From: Coix lacryma-jobi var. lacryma-jobi
Taxonomy: Eukaryota > Streptophyta > Magnoliopsida > Poales > Poaceae
Length of the DNA: 64,000 bases
NCBI GenBank assembly: GCA_009763385.1
Contig: CM019824.1
Coordinates: 153,580,305-153,644,304, forward strand
Direction: 5' to 3'
The translations under genes were made by a program, and so were the position numbers. Of the stretch, positions 42,318 to 54,291 are shown in pieces (position 1 is the stretch's first letter; each line of letters begins with the position of its first letter). Under the pieces are notes generated by a model. That model was not told the DNA's origin and ran no database searches. It saw only the letters and a program-made list of their open reading frames with translations.

Positions 42318-44825
42318 TGAAGGGTCGAGATGGCGGACTAGAGGGGGGGTGAATAGTCTTTTCTAAAATTAATCTCACCGGCTAACCGAAACAAATACGG
42401 AATTAAAACTATCGGTCTAGCCAAGACTACACCCCTCTACCTATTAACTTTAGCACCTTACAAAAGATCCTAAACAAAACAAATAAGGTGCTAGGCTAGC
42501 TAGAGCTCACCTAATCAATCTAGCTTGCAAGGTCACACAAACCTATGCAACTAGTACTCTAATCAAACCGGGGAGCTCCTAATCAATCTAGTGATGCAAA
42601 GCGCATAAAGCCTAAGCTCACTAGCAATGCTCAATAACAAGACTACACAAGCCAAATTAGAGAGCTCAAAATACTTAGCTACACAAACTAAGCAATGTGA
42701 CTAACAAGGCTACTCAAGCCAATTAGTCACGCAAGAGATCTACTTCCAAGCTACACAAGCAAAGAAGGTAACTAGCAAGCTACACAAGCTAACTAATTAC
42801 AAGAGCAACTATTTAAGCTACACAAGCTAGATAGCTACACAAGAGCAACAACTAAACACTAGCACAAGTATGAGTATGGAAATACAAGCTAGTGAATGGA
42901 GATAGCAAACCACCGAGAAGATGAAGACAATGTTGACACGGTGATTTTATCCCGAGGTTCAGTTGGTTGCCACCAAGCTAGTCCCCGTTGAGACAAGCTC
43001 AAGGTTGTCGCCGGTCCTCTTGCTAGTGGTGACTACACTAGTCACACTCTCCCCAAGGAGTGCTTACCACAAGCTCTAGCACTCGACCCGGCCAAACCAC
43101 TTGACGCTCTTCACGTCTCTCTTTTACTAGAGTTGCTCTTCGCGATCTCCCGCGGGGTGAGCACAACACCCCTCACACAGCGGTCGCCTCTGGAGCACCA
43201 CTCAATCTCCGAGCGTGCTACCACGGAGCACACACAAGCCTCCAAGCCGTCTAGGAGGTGGCAACCTTCAAGAGTAACAAGCACCACCGGCTTGCAACTC
43301 GATCACCTAGTGCCACACTTGCAATCTCTCATGCACCGCACTAGAATCTCTCTCTCACTTAGCGGATATGATTTGCACTAATCCCAAGTGAGTTGGAGGG
43401 TTTCCAAGCACTCTCACACAAGGACACTAAGTCCCCAAGGTGCCCAACATGTCAAATGGCCGGCCACCACCTCTATTTATAGAGGGAAGCCTCAAACTAG
43501 CTGTTTGAAATCGTGCTGAAAAATGAACTGCGGACAGTCCGCCCTTATAACCCCGGACAGTCCGCCCTTATAACGAAACTAGCCGTTAGGAGCTGCAACG
43601 GTCACCCCGGACAGTCTGCCCTTTGGGCCCGGACAGTTCGCCGTTGAAAATCGTCAGCCTACACAGAACCTGTCCAACAACCTTGTTCTCCGAAAAATTA
43701 GCCGGCGGACAGTCTGCCCTTATAGGCCCGGACAGTCCGCCGTTCACCTGTCAACCCGAGAACAGTGCGCTCGTAGCGTCCGATGCATCCCCATCGGAGC
43801 GTCCGAGGCCCGCGGACAGTCCGCCACGAAAATGGCAGACAGTCCGCCACTCTCCAGAAAGCTTCCCACGAGAACGGCCATAACTCTTAGCTCCCAACTC
43901 GGAATTCGATGATCTTGGACATTTTGGAAAGCTTATTCAGAGGGCTACACAACCCACATGAACTAATGATCCAAAGCACAAAGGATCAATACAGTTTTCC
44001 AATCCAAGAACCATCACTTCTCTTTTTCAATCAAAGTTTTCTCCAAAGCTTCTCCAACTTCTTCTCCTTTGCAAATGTGCCAACACCACCCAGTGTATAC
44101 AATCTTGTGCATGTGTGTTAGCATTTTCACAATCAATTTTCAAAGGATTTTCACTTGCACTCACCACGCCACTCGATCCTAGTAACAACGCAATGTTAGA
44201 TCGCTCAAGTGGCACTAGATGACCGATATGCAAACAAGTTTGCTCCTCTTGATAGTACGACCATCTATCCTAAACCCGGTCATAATCTTCTCTACACACC
44301 TATGACCGGTGAAATGAAATGCCCTACAAATATACCTTTGTCTTGCGCATTCCATTTCAACTCCATCAGTGTTGATGCAACACATGCACCAACCTATATC
44401 AAGTGATATGATCCACTTCATATCATCACATGGCCTCCATGGTCCATCAATCTTGACCTCACTTGCTCTTCACCATTGCTTCGGTCCTTCGGCGCCAAGT
44501 CTTTGTTCAAGCCTCCCGACACTCGGTACCAACGGCTTCAAAGCCTCCAACTTGCCCTTCACTTCCGCAACCGGTTCATCAAGCCAAGCCTTGCCTTGAT
44601 CTTCACTGTCTTAGCCATATGACCACATGTCATGTCACATATGCAATAAGCTCATTCTTCATCACATGCATGAGCATTACAACATCCTTCAAGTCATTAC
44701 ACCTCTATGGCATATGTTGCTCATACATGATCACCTGTGGACTTATCACCTGTGTATCTCACATAAACACCATTAGTCCACCTAAAGTTGTCACTCAATT
44801 ACCAAAACCAAACTAGGACCTTTCA
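42318..44825 (-). repeat. LTR of the gag-only element (5' LTR on the element strand)
   Basis: It is nearly identical to the LTR at 34586-37092 over 2.5 kb, with scattered, mostly transition differences. Its GGACAGTCC cluster (43532-43855) has lost some CG sites that the other LTR keeps, and the reverse is true at one site. Confidence 0.9.
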
Positions 44826-45156
44826 GATTGCTCTATGGATATCACTTCACAGATATACTGATGCCTATGCTGTAGTTGTGAATTGGGCTTGTGATTGGGT
44901 GAAGTCCTCCTTTGGAGAACAAAGCAACTGCGCGCTATTCAAGCATTTATTTGGCACCAAGCAAGGAATTCTGATAAGTCAAGGACAGGTGCTTCTTTTT
45001 CTGAAATTGCTAGTCCGGTTACAGCAGCAGTTTATTGGTGTGCTCTGGACTATCATTATCAAGGATCAACGAGTGATGGACAGCAGTTTGTTGATAACTT
45101 TTTCACGGACTGGAGAAAAATTCTTGGTAAGATCAGAGGTAACTGCTTGCGTTTAA

Positions 45157-46243
45157 TTTTTGGGTTGAACCAAAAGCTGCATGTCTGCCTTAGTCTGCAG
45201 TCTGCACAATGCTTTCTAGCTTCATGTCTGTCTTTGTTTTTTTAGATCTGTGCTGGTGACTAGCAGTGCCAACTTCTTCGATAGGGCAGCCTCACAGTTT
45301 TTTTGGTCTCCCTTTTTCTGAGATAGATATTTTTTCTTGCTAGGCAATTTAAGTGTTATTTGTTAGGCAACGATATGCTTCTAAATTGGCAATTTAAGTG
45401 TGCTTTAACCTTGTTTATAGGACATGGACAGAGTTTTCATTGCATAAGGCAACATGGGTATTAGTGAATTGCTTTAGTCTAGTTTTGGGATATTCTTTTA
45501 AATCTGAATATGAGAGCAATTTTAAAGTTTATATTTCAGTAAGGCTAAGGAAAGAACTTCAAATACCATGCAGGAAGGACATTGGCTTTATTGAACCATT
45601 TGTGTGCAGAAGCACTGTCGAGGGGTGGTATCTGATATCTGATGATAATGGCAATACTCCTGCCCTTTTTGTCTTTTATGCTTAGATAATTACTCTTATA
45701 AATATTATACTATCTGACAACCATCTCTCACTGATAAAACACTTCCTTTTTGCAGGTTATGTATGTTCTGCACTTTCAATCAATCCAGGGTCTCACTGCT
45801 TCCCAACAATAGGGGACCGCTTTTCCTGCCAGTGAGTTTCATATTTTCATTTTACCATATTATATGCAAGACTCCATCCAAAGTGGTTACTTTGCAAAGC
45901 CTGACTTAAGTCTTCGTGACATAATCCAGGGGCTGCAAACTTGATTTACAATGTTGCAGTTCATATGAATAGTGTTTCTTGCTGTTTGAATCCTTCTAAG
46001 GTAAATCCTAATAAGTAGTACCAGGTCTGGAAGATAAATGAATTGCTTCATAAATATTTTACTCTGCCTTTTTGATAGATCATGTCTGGGGCATGCAATG
46101 ACATTTCTTCTACTGACTTATTGTTGTTATAAATGGATGCTTGAGAATTTTGATTGCCAAAATATATTGCCTATTATTTTGACTGAAATCTGGACAGAAA
46201 GTCTGTAGTACCAGCTCTACCTTCTGTCTATTCCTAGTGCCCA

Positions 46244-46309
<66 letters not shown>

Positions 46310-47797
46310 ACATGCATGTTCAGTTCACTTATTCACCGAAAGATGAACAGTAACCTGTACAAAAGGTCATGATCTTTGTTCCCTGGCAACTAGCAATAGA
46401 TTGCTCGAAGTACAATACATGAAAAAAAATTATTTTTTGAGGAACTGAGTTAGTTCATATATGGCCAACTGTTGTCCTTGATTAGTTCATGTACATAGCA
46501 ATTCTTCTTTTACTATCAAGCAATTTTTCATGTTCTTATTAGCAATTTTATTAAATTGCTAAGGCAGTTTTGCTGCTATTTTTTCGCAGACTTTCATCCA
46601 GGAGGGCAATCTAGCTAAAACAGAGATCTCCGTATATTCTTGTCTCCAGATAACTATTTAGACCATTTGTCATATGGTAAGTTCACATCTTCATGTGTAT
46701 TTAGGTTTCGTCGCACATGATTTTTTTTTTGTCCCTAGTGACATGCATTGATAATTTGGCAATAAATGATATCATCCCTGTCAAACTTTCTGCACCCACA
46801 ACAGTAGCTTTCTTCCTATACTTCTATACTTTTGTCCTCAACTCTTCAGTTGATTTTGACTTTTTTTCCTTAGTTCTGACTATCATTTGTGCTATCCTAT
46901 ACTTCTATTTAATTGCAGGTGTGAGGTCATCAAGCATCAAAATCAATATGTTATTATATCTATAGGAGTAACCATGTGCAGCAACCAGATGCTTTCTTCT
47001 AACACAAGAAGATTTAGTGCAGCAAGATGTATATCTATAGGAGTGGTGCATACAATATATATATATATATCTATATTAACTATTAAGAGTAATACGTGGC
47101 AGTAAGAACATTCATTAGTCATTAACATGTCCAAGTTAGGATCAGATTTGTTTGTGTAGTAGGAACAAAAGTGAATTGCTTATGCATAAGAACTGAATTA
47201 CTTATGCAAAAGAACTGAATTGCTTATCTGTTAGCATCTGATCTTCTTATGCAGTACTATTTGCTTATCAGGTGATGCAAAATTAACTGAATTGTTTTCT
47301 AGTAACAGATGTGTTTTGGTTCTATTTAGAACATTGTAAAATTCTAGAGTCTCAAAAGAAGCTTACAGTATTGCCTCTATTTTTGGATGAATTAGCTAGC
47401 CGGTCGATGGTGGCAATGAGGTTCTAGAGGTCTGTTTTGTGTATTGAAATGGAAAAGGCAAATATGGTGGGCCTCGTGAGCCCAAGAAGCATGCTCACCG
47501 CATCAGTCCCGTGCATGCGTAGTCGGTGCTTCATCCACCTACCCAGAATAGAAATTAGATCTTTCCTTAAATAGAGTGTGCGTGCGGGAGGACTAATGCA
47601 TGCACGGCTGTGCATTAGCTGCGTCCTAAAAATAATAGTAACACAAAACTACAGAATATCCTGAGGTAGGACCAGTGTTGCTGGCACTGATGGCCACACT
47701 CCGACCAGTTGACATAGTGGACTATTGATAATTTGATATTATACAAAATCGTTTATATATATAGTTACATTCGTATACATTTATAACTGTTTATACA
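45157..47797. other. Intergenic region without recognised genes
   Basis: AT-rich sequence with short frames only. A TA microsatellite lies at 46247-46304 and a shorter one near 47057-47070. Tokens such as GAATTGCTTATGCA repeat near 47170-47230. No conserved coding segment is recognised. Confidence 0.5.
46247..46304. repeat. TA microsatellite, 29 units
   Basis: An uninterrupted TATATA run of about 58 bp. Confidence 0.95.
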
Positions 47798-48058
47798 TAC
47801 TCCCTCCATATTGAAAAAGATGACGTTTTGGACAAGATTTAGATCAAACATTGAGAATATAAATCATAAATAACTTTTAAATTATTGAGTTTAGAGATGT
47901 AAAAATCATATAAATAAATTTGTCTTGAAAAGTACTTTCATAAAAATATACATATACCACTTTCCAATAAATATTTTTAAAGAAACAAGTGGTCAAAGTG
48001 ATGTTTTAGAGACCGTGTCGCTGTCTGAAACGTCAAGTTTTACAATATAGAGTGAGTA
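47798..48058. mobile_element. Stowaway-family MITE, uninterrupted copy
   Basis: It starts TACTCCCTCCATATTG and ends CAATATAGAGTGAGTA with TA at both sides. The interior matches the copy at 17647-18478 and shows its empty site for the CACTA-type insertion. It lies about 120 bp past the stop codon of the GDSL gene. Confidence 0.7.
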
Positions 48059-48179
48059 GTGGCCACACTCGCTTTCTTCAGTTACATTAATTACAAACGC
48101 AAAAAAAAAAAAAACCCTAGGTAACTGTGTATTGTGTGCCATGCCCCTGGTTGGTCCAGTACATACGTCCATGGGCTAG

Positions 48180-49400
48180 CTAGGTGGATGTGCCGTTGCT
48201 GACGACGGTGATGTTGAGCTTCCTGAGCGTCTCGAGCGCGATGAGCTCGTTGGCCCTGTCGGTGGGGTGGTACTCGTCCCAGAACACGTACTTGCTGCGG
48301 TCCTTGCACAGCGTGGAGAGCGGCGTGCAGGTGAGCGTGGGGCGGACCCGGCCCAGCGTGCAGCAGGGCGCGCGCGAGTTGTTGAAGCCGTACGCGGCGG
48401 GCCGGTCGATGATGTCCTGGAAGTAGTCGTAGGCTTCGCCGAAGCGGAACGTGGCGTTGGGCAGCGCCGCCGACAGCCGCGCCAGCAGCGCGCCCGCCTG
48501 CGCGTTGAAGCCCCGCGCCAGCTTGTTGGTGGACTCCTGGCACCCGCCGGAGGACGCCAGGTACCGCTGCAGCGGGATGCACCCCATGGGGCCGAGCCCG
48601 AAGAAGGTGAGCCGCCGCGCGCCCAGCGCGTGCAGCAGCCGCAGCTGCGCCTCCAGCGTGCTCACCATGTGCTTCACGAAGCCGTCGCCGCTGTAGGTCC
48701 ACGAGTCGGAGTAGACGGGGAGGAGGTAGTTGTTGATGAAGTCGTTGGCGCCCATGGCCACCACGTAGTGCCCCTCGCTGAAGAACCTGTCGGCCGCCGC
48801 CGAGCCCATCTTGTCGCGCATGAACGCCTGCGTGCCCTGGAACAGCTCGATCTGCTTGTACAGCGAGAACCTCTGGATCTGATCGATGGTTGATTGATCG
48901 AATGAAAGAATAATGCCATTTCAGTTAATTCAGCGTCTTCTTCTTCTTCTTGCTAGGAGTAAGTACTGTAATAAGTAGCAACCAATTCAACTAGCAACGG
49001 AGTAGTAGCTTACAAAGAGGGACGACGTCTCGTTGAGGATGCCGCCGCCGCCGGAGGCGTAGTTGACGCCGTTCTTGAAGATGGTGTCCGCGTCCAGCGA
49101 GGGGTCCAGGAACGCGGGCGGCCGCGGCAGGCCCATCTTGTCGCCCACGATGTCGGCGACGGTGCGGCCGTTGCAGAACCTGCCGTTGGGCATGCCGCGG
49201 CCGAGGTCGATGCCGTACCAGGGGAGCGCGGCGCGGGCGAGGCTCTTGGTCAGGTAGTTGTTGTTGCCCACGTCCGACAGCGAGTCGCCGAAGATGAACT
49301 GCACCACGTCGCCGCGGCACAGCCGCCCCAGCAGCAGCAGCGCCACGGCCACGGCCAGGGCGGCGGCCAGCGGCGGCTTCGTCGCCCAAGCCGCCATCAT
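48180..49400 (-). CDS. GDSL esterase/lipase, secreted (two exons)
   Basis: Exons are 49400-49014 and 48878-48180, joined in phase 0 by a 135 bp GT-AG intron, giving 361 residues, the normal size for plant GDSL hydrolases. A signal peptide covers about residues 1-30 (Ala/Leu/Val-rich core), so the product should be secreted. Block I reads F-G-D-S-L with nucleophile Ser40. The conserved G-x-N-D block lies at 172-175. The catalytic pair is in D-E-Y-H-P-T, with Asp330 and His333. The protein closely resembles Arabidopsis At1g74460-type GDSL enzymes as I recall them. I chose the first of two possible acceptors (CAG, then ATCCAG) because it keeps the Ile-Gln before R-F-S-L found in that group; the other acceptor would drop two residues. 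It hydrolyses ester or lipid substrates; the actual substrate is unknown. No defect is visible. Confidence 0.93.
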
Positions 49401-50810
49401 CCTTCAGCGAGCTCTCCTCTAGCACTTGTCTTGTCTCCTAGGAAGTAGGAAACGGAACGCGAGGGCGAGGAGGCTCTCTGTCACGAGAAGAAGAAAGGAG
49501 GCCTCTTATTAGCATCGGACGGTTTGCCGGTCACACGGACCGTTGCTTCTAGTAGTTTTGTCTGGGCTTGACTCGATCCGCATGGGCAGGTTTGGAGGTT
49601 CGGGATGGTGATCAGTTCTTGGGTCTTGAAGCATCGCATGTATTGGTGTTTGGAGGTGGTTTGAATGTTTGATGCACCACCTACCAACCTGGGGAGTGTG
49701 GTTAGTACTTTTTGGTGGCAAGTAGAGGAGTTGGCCTAACATGAGTGATCGCTTACGCTTACTCATTTGGTCTCTATCAGCCCGGCAGCGCGGCGACTTA
49801 TGGGCAAGTAGAGGACCAAAGGCAAATTTTGTTCGGAGGACCAAAGGCAAATTTTGTTCGGAGGAATGATTAACTGGAAAACTTTTTGCAAGGGTGTTAT
49901 ATCATTTTGAATGTACTTCCTCAGTCCAACAAAACATGCAATTCTCGCTTATCGATAAGTCAAACAATTCGAACTTTGACCGAAGTTATATAAAAAGTAC
50001 TAACATTCTTAATGCAAAAAAATATACCATTAGATTAGTAATAGAATATATTTTCATAATAAATTTATTTAATGATATAAATATTAATAATTTTTATTAT
50101 AATCTTAGTCAAACTTGAATTAATTGGACTGACACGGATCCTATAATTACATATTTTTATGGACGGAGGGAGTAATGTTTAGTGCTGATTAACGAGGTGG
50201 CTTACTTGAAATTTCGGTACCTAAAACATTTACATTTTTTACTCCTCTCCTATAGTTCATGCGCCTGAACAGTTTTTGTACCGCTTCCTGTGCACGCGCT
50301 CGCGCTTGCCTCCCGTGCGTGCATCTCTCGAGTAGTCTCGACACGTCCTCTCCTTTGCACGCTGGGTTCGCGAACTCCACCACGGCGCTAGGCTCCTGGG
50401 CCGGGGTTTCGCGTGTCTGACCGACCTGAGGGCCCCCACCGCCCATGCACCTGGAATTCACCGGCGCCGTGCCGGTGGGCCAGCGGCCCAGCGCCCCGCG
50501 TGCATCACCCCCACCGAAACAGACGCGGCTGCACGACAAAGGTTGCGAACTTTTTTTTTTTTTTTTGAATCACAAAGGTTGGGAACTTGATCACAGACAA
50601 AAATTGTCATGTTTGTGCCACTGGAGGAGTTCCACGTAAAGAGCTGCAACTGACACAGCACTAGAATCTCACGGTCCAAGGTGTGCCTAGTTACCCTTTA
50701 TTTAGAAAGAAAAATAATGTGAAAATGTAGGTACTGATCTCCCGGCCAAGTGACACAGTATTTCGATACTCTTTTTAACTATATGGTAAAGTGCTCTCCA
50801 CACGAGCGCA
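49401..50810. other. GDSL upstream region and intergenic DNA
   Basis: The first hundred bases before 49400 should hold the leader; a weak TATA-like TAATAAGAGG on the minus strand lies near 49502-49511. A 21 bp unit ending CAAATTTTGTTCGGAGGA is repeated twice at about 49820-49865. Apart from the Stowaway at 49914-50174 no further feature is recognised. Confidence 0.45.
49914..50174. mobile_element. Stowaway MITE
   Basis: The ends are TACTTCCTCAGTCC and GGACGGAGGGAGTA with TA on both sides, about 260 bp, AT-rich interior. Confidence 0.75.
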
Positions 50811-50813
50811 ACT

Positions 50814-51437
50814 AGACCAGATATCTCATTTGCTGTGAGCAAGCTGAGTAGGTACATGTCCAACCCGGGTGATAATCATTGCTATGCACTTGAAAGAGTT
50901 TTGCGTTATCTCAAAGGTACAATGAGTTTTGGAATTCACTATTCTGGGCACCCAGCTGTGCTTGAGGGATATAGTGATGCAAACTGGATTTCTGATATTG
51001 ATCAGATCTACGCCACTAGTGGGTATGTTTTTACCCTTGGAGGTGGTGCAGTGTCATAGAGGTCTTGTAAACAGACTATTTTGACTAAATCAACCATGGA
51101 AGCAGAACTTGCTGCTTTGGATACAGCTTCTGCAGAGGCAGAGTGGCTGCATGAGCTCTTGTCTGACTTACCGGTGGTTGAAAAAACAATACCGGCTATC
51201 CTTATGAACTGTGATAATCAAACAGTGATCACGAAAGTGAACAGTGCTAGGGATAATGCGAAGTCAACAAGACACGTTAAAAGACGTTTGAAGTTTGTCA
51301 GGAAGTTGAGAAACTCCGGAGTAATAGTTGTGGCTTATGTACAAACAGACAAAAACCTGGCAGATCCCTTTACAAAAGAGTTATCACGAAATGTGATAGA
51401 AATCGCATCAAGGGAGATGGGTATGAGACCCATATGA
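50814..51437 (+). pseudogene. Copia RNase H fragment
   Basis: A single frame from the truncation point to a stop at 51435-51437, with one in-frame TAG at 51057-51059. It shows the typical copia motifs, Y-L-K-G-T, the D-A-N-W metal-binding block, S-T-x-E-A-E, D-N-Q and K-H/R-I-type ends. It is not functional alone. Confidence 0.88.
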
Positions 51438-51998
51438 GTTTACAGTAGTAGTAACCCAACCTTTTTGATCGGAGATCCCGTGACTAAGGATCTGGGAAGA
51501 ACAAGCTATTGGTAAATTGAGGAGAGTAATTTCTAAACCCTCTCTTTGTGAAGATGCAATACTCTCATTACTATGAGGTACTGTATGGAAGGTTGACAAA
51601 GTTCTTAATACGTTCTATTGGCTTTTAAAAGCAAAGATGCTGTCCTATAGAGTATTCTTGAAAGAACATACCTATATGAGCCATGACTGTTAAACGTCGC
51701 AGGCTATGAGATTAGGGTGATCTCTAGTAAGCTCATGAAGAGACCATAGAGTATGACGTATATGCTCCACCCACGGAGAAAGGCTATTGGCAGCCAGATA
51801 CTAGTTTAACCTTGAGTAAAAATTGTTTCACACAAAACTTGCAATACAAGGCATAGTCCATTGTTCAAGTTGTGAATAAGTGTAACTTGAGGTTACAGGC
51901 AGAAGTTCAACTTAACAGTCTCTGCTAAACACTAGTATATCAAACATTAGCGGGAACAAGCAAATCTCTAAATAAGCATTTGAGATCTGGTGGGGGAT

Positions 51999-52859
51999 TG
52001 TTAGAATTTATATGGGCTTGGCCCAATAATAATTCTGAAATTCCTAAATAAATCTCAAAACCCATACATGTGTGTGCAAAGAGGGAAGTGGAACTCTTTA
52101 GTCCCACCTTGCTAGTGGAAGGGGAGGACTTGCTTAAATATGGAAGTCCTCTCCACTTCCTCAAGTCAAGTGTGAGAAGGAGAAAGAGAAGTCCACACGT
52201 GCGCGCTCGCTCGCCTCGCGTGGCGTGGCGTGGCGACTTGCGCGGGTGCGCGGCACCTGCGTGAATGGTCCGTCGAAATCCGGCTCCTCGCCTTGCGGGA
52301 GCGCGGTCTCCTTTTGCAGTTTCGCCAAAACACATCTCAACACCTCTCGAGCTAGGGTTTGCCTCATATCGCTTTTGCGCTGCCGTCTAGTCGTGTTCAG
52401 TCCGTTCGCTTGCGTGCACCAGCGACCGGGTGAGCAGGTCTCCGGAACCCTCGTCTTTGCGATCCTGCACCGGGAGAAGGACTGCTCTCGTCTTCAACAA
52501 CGGGTCATCTACCGTCCAAGTCAGGCGGCGCTGCGTCAAGACGTACTCGTCGTCAACTGCTCCGAGCTCTTCCTCCAGCGCTCATGGAGGATCGTCCAGC
52601 ACCGACTCCGCCACCGCGTTCTCCAGCAACAGAAAGGTACGTCGTTCGTGATCTAATGCTTATACCAGATCTTATGCCTTTGTTCTTGCTTTTTAATCTA
52701 TCTGGTATACGAGCTATGTTTACACCGGTTGTCATGTATGAGATCATGTTATGCATGTTTTGCTATGTCAGTAAACAATACAATCTGAGATATCTAGATC
52801 ATCAATTTATCATGGTTTATATTCTGGTTTTAATTTAGAAATTGCCTATTCTCTTAACA
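51999..52859 (+). repeat. 3' LTR of the copia element (about 861 bp)
   Basis: It starts TGTTAGAATT right after the purine tract. The end is set at TTAACA because TGTTA and TAACA are inverted repeats. No second LTR is in the window, so the right end is an estimate. Confidence 0.6.
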
Positions 52860-53783
52860 CCTCTAATTTTTTTCACTTATCGATCTCTCCTAATAAATGG
52901 TTTGTATTTTTCACAACCATCGTAAAACTCGTTTTCGTCCTTCCTTTGAGCTCTCATTTAATAAACGAGGAAAAATCCCTGAGTTAGCCGTACGAACATG
53001 CGCAAACCGAATATACGTGGGCAGATCCGATCACATTATTTTTTGTGTGTTAAAGGAAATCAATCGTGGCATTAGATACAAATTGCACTAATTTTCGCAT
53101 GTAGTTCAGAACATCTCAGTCACCTCTTTACTCTTAGCGAAGATCAAGCTCAAATTTGCCCCTGGGGGCCTTTGGGATCAAGCCGCGGACTGCCGGAGCG
53201 GTGGTTTTTGTGTCCAAACATGCCCATATATTCCAGGATCAGTCTGGGCTCGCTGGAGCGGTGGTTTTGGGCCCAATGATGAAACATGGGGGGAGGTGCT
53301 TTGGCGGTGGGCGTAGTTTGGAAGGAAACCTCAAACCTCGCACTGCTCGGGGCAGTCGGGCGGCGAGACGCAGCGATTGTTGGTCTCGGCCAGGCGGCCA
53401 GCAATCTCGCCAGTAGCCGCACGCCGCACGCACTCCCGATTTGAAAGCTTGATCCGAAGGGATCGGAGCCGGAGGGAGCAGTTATGCACGTACCAGCAGT
53501 TTGCACGTCATTTGGGCCACGTTCAATTCACGAAATGTCTCCAAATATTTTACGCAGTACCCGTTTTAGACGCATGTATGGAGCATTAAATATAGATAAA
53601 AAATAACTAATTGTACTTTTAGTCTGCTCATGTCGAGACGAATCTTTTAAGTCTAGTTAGGTCATGTTTGAAGAAAGTTTGTCAAATAACAACGAAAACC
53701 GACGGACGGGTCCTGAACTAACTTTTGGATTGAGGCGCGGAGTGACGTGGTCTGGCACCAAGATGTCCATGTAGAGGTGGAGC
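52860..53783. other. Intergenic region, no gene recognised
   Basis: GC-rich, short frames without family resemblance at 53140-53500. The part 53515-53690 has the look of a dispersed grass repeat (GGAGCATTAAATATAGA and AGACGAATCTTTT segments) whose type I cannot name with confidence. Confidence 0.4.
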
Positions 53784-54131
53784 GTGGACAGAAAGAAAAG
53801 ATTAGTCTGCTCCGCTGTCGGCGGCGGATCCGCGCCGTCCTCCGCCACGGGCCTCTCCGAGGCGGCGCTCGTCACGCCGGCCTTCTGCCTCTTCGTGAGC
53901 CGGCTGTCCGAGACAGCGCGGCGCGCGCTTGCGGACCGGCGGCCGTGGTCGGAGCTGCTGGACCGGTCGGCCCTCTCCCGCCCGGACTCCCTCTCCGTGG
54001 CTCCGCGTCCAGCGCCACGAGGCCCGCCTTCGTCTCCGCCACCAGCCGCGCTCGTGCCTCGCCGTCGTCCGTCCACATCGACAGCACGCCTGTGGCCGTT
54101 GAAGATGTCCTGGTTGCCGCGCTCGAAGTAG
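53784..54131 (+). pseudogene. PRA1-family gene fragment
   Basis: Within this frame, about 53880-54003 reads like the N-terminal part of plant PRA1 proteins: F-x2-R-L-S-E-T-A-R-R-A-L, then R-P-W-S-E-L-L-D-R-S-A-L and S-R-P-D-S-L-S. PRA1 proteins are small membrane proteins in Rab-linked vesicle traffic. Here the resemblance stops abruptly after that segment and the membrane-spanning part is absent. It is therefore a gene fragment, joined to unrelated GC-rich sequence, next to a LINE. A possible second fragment on the opposite strand (54130-54000) is not identified. Confidence 0.5.
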
Positions 54132-54291
54132 TGCAGGGCAGGTGTTCGATGTTTTGCCTCGCTCGATTTTCTGCACCTGGAGATGGCGTGTGAGAAGGGA
54201 GTGTTGGTAGAGGGTGTCTTCTGCCTCGCTGGCTTCTCTGCCCTGAAGTCAGCACCCTACTGACTTGACGGTAGTTTGAAGCTCTCCACTC

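Larger units (their letters stand above)
34586..44825 (-). mobile_element. Non-autonomous Sirevirus-like LTR element with gag only
   Basis: Two LTRs of about 2.5 kb (34586-37092 and 42318-44825) and intact duplications GATTG (34581-34585, 44826-44830) define a 10.2 kb element. On the minus strand the order is LTR, primer site TGGTATCGGAGC (42315-42304), a gag frame (42266-40218), about 3.1 kb of AT-rich non-coding sequence, a polypurine tract and the LTR. Protease, integrase and reverse transcriptase are absent, so it depends on a helper. The LTRs carry a GGACAGTCC motif cluster. A related copy starts at 63918 in the opposite orientation. Confidence 0.88.
33985..45156 (+). pseudogene. Unclassified reading frame interrupted by the gag-only retroelement
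   Basis: From the ATG at 33985 a frame is open to the insertion point at 34585, and it resumes at 44831. If the element and one copy of the GATTG duplication are left out of account, the frame carries on to a TAA at 45154-45156, about 308 codons in all. It is rich in Trp and Tyr and has no repeats or obvious motif. I do not recognise the family, and it could be chance or an old transposon ORF. A second, overlapping frame (44895-45245) is also open in the right part. Which of the two is real, if either, is unclear. Confidence 0.3.
50811..52859 (+). mobile_element. Ty1/copia element, 5'-truncated 3' end
   Basis: The copy starts abruptly within the reverse transcriptase/RNase H region (T-R-P-D-I-S-F-A-V) and runs through the RNase H end, an untranslated part, a purine tract GGTGGGGGA and the 3' LTR (51999-52859). 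The 5' 4 kb or so of such an element are missing. A possible target duplication CCTCT follows at 52860-52864, without a partner. Confidence 0.8.

Noticed and set aside
48091..48893. Arg/Ala-rich frames on both strands over the second GDSL exon
   Set aside because: Same effect: the GDSL frame carries catalytic motifs, the others do not.
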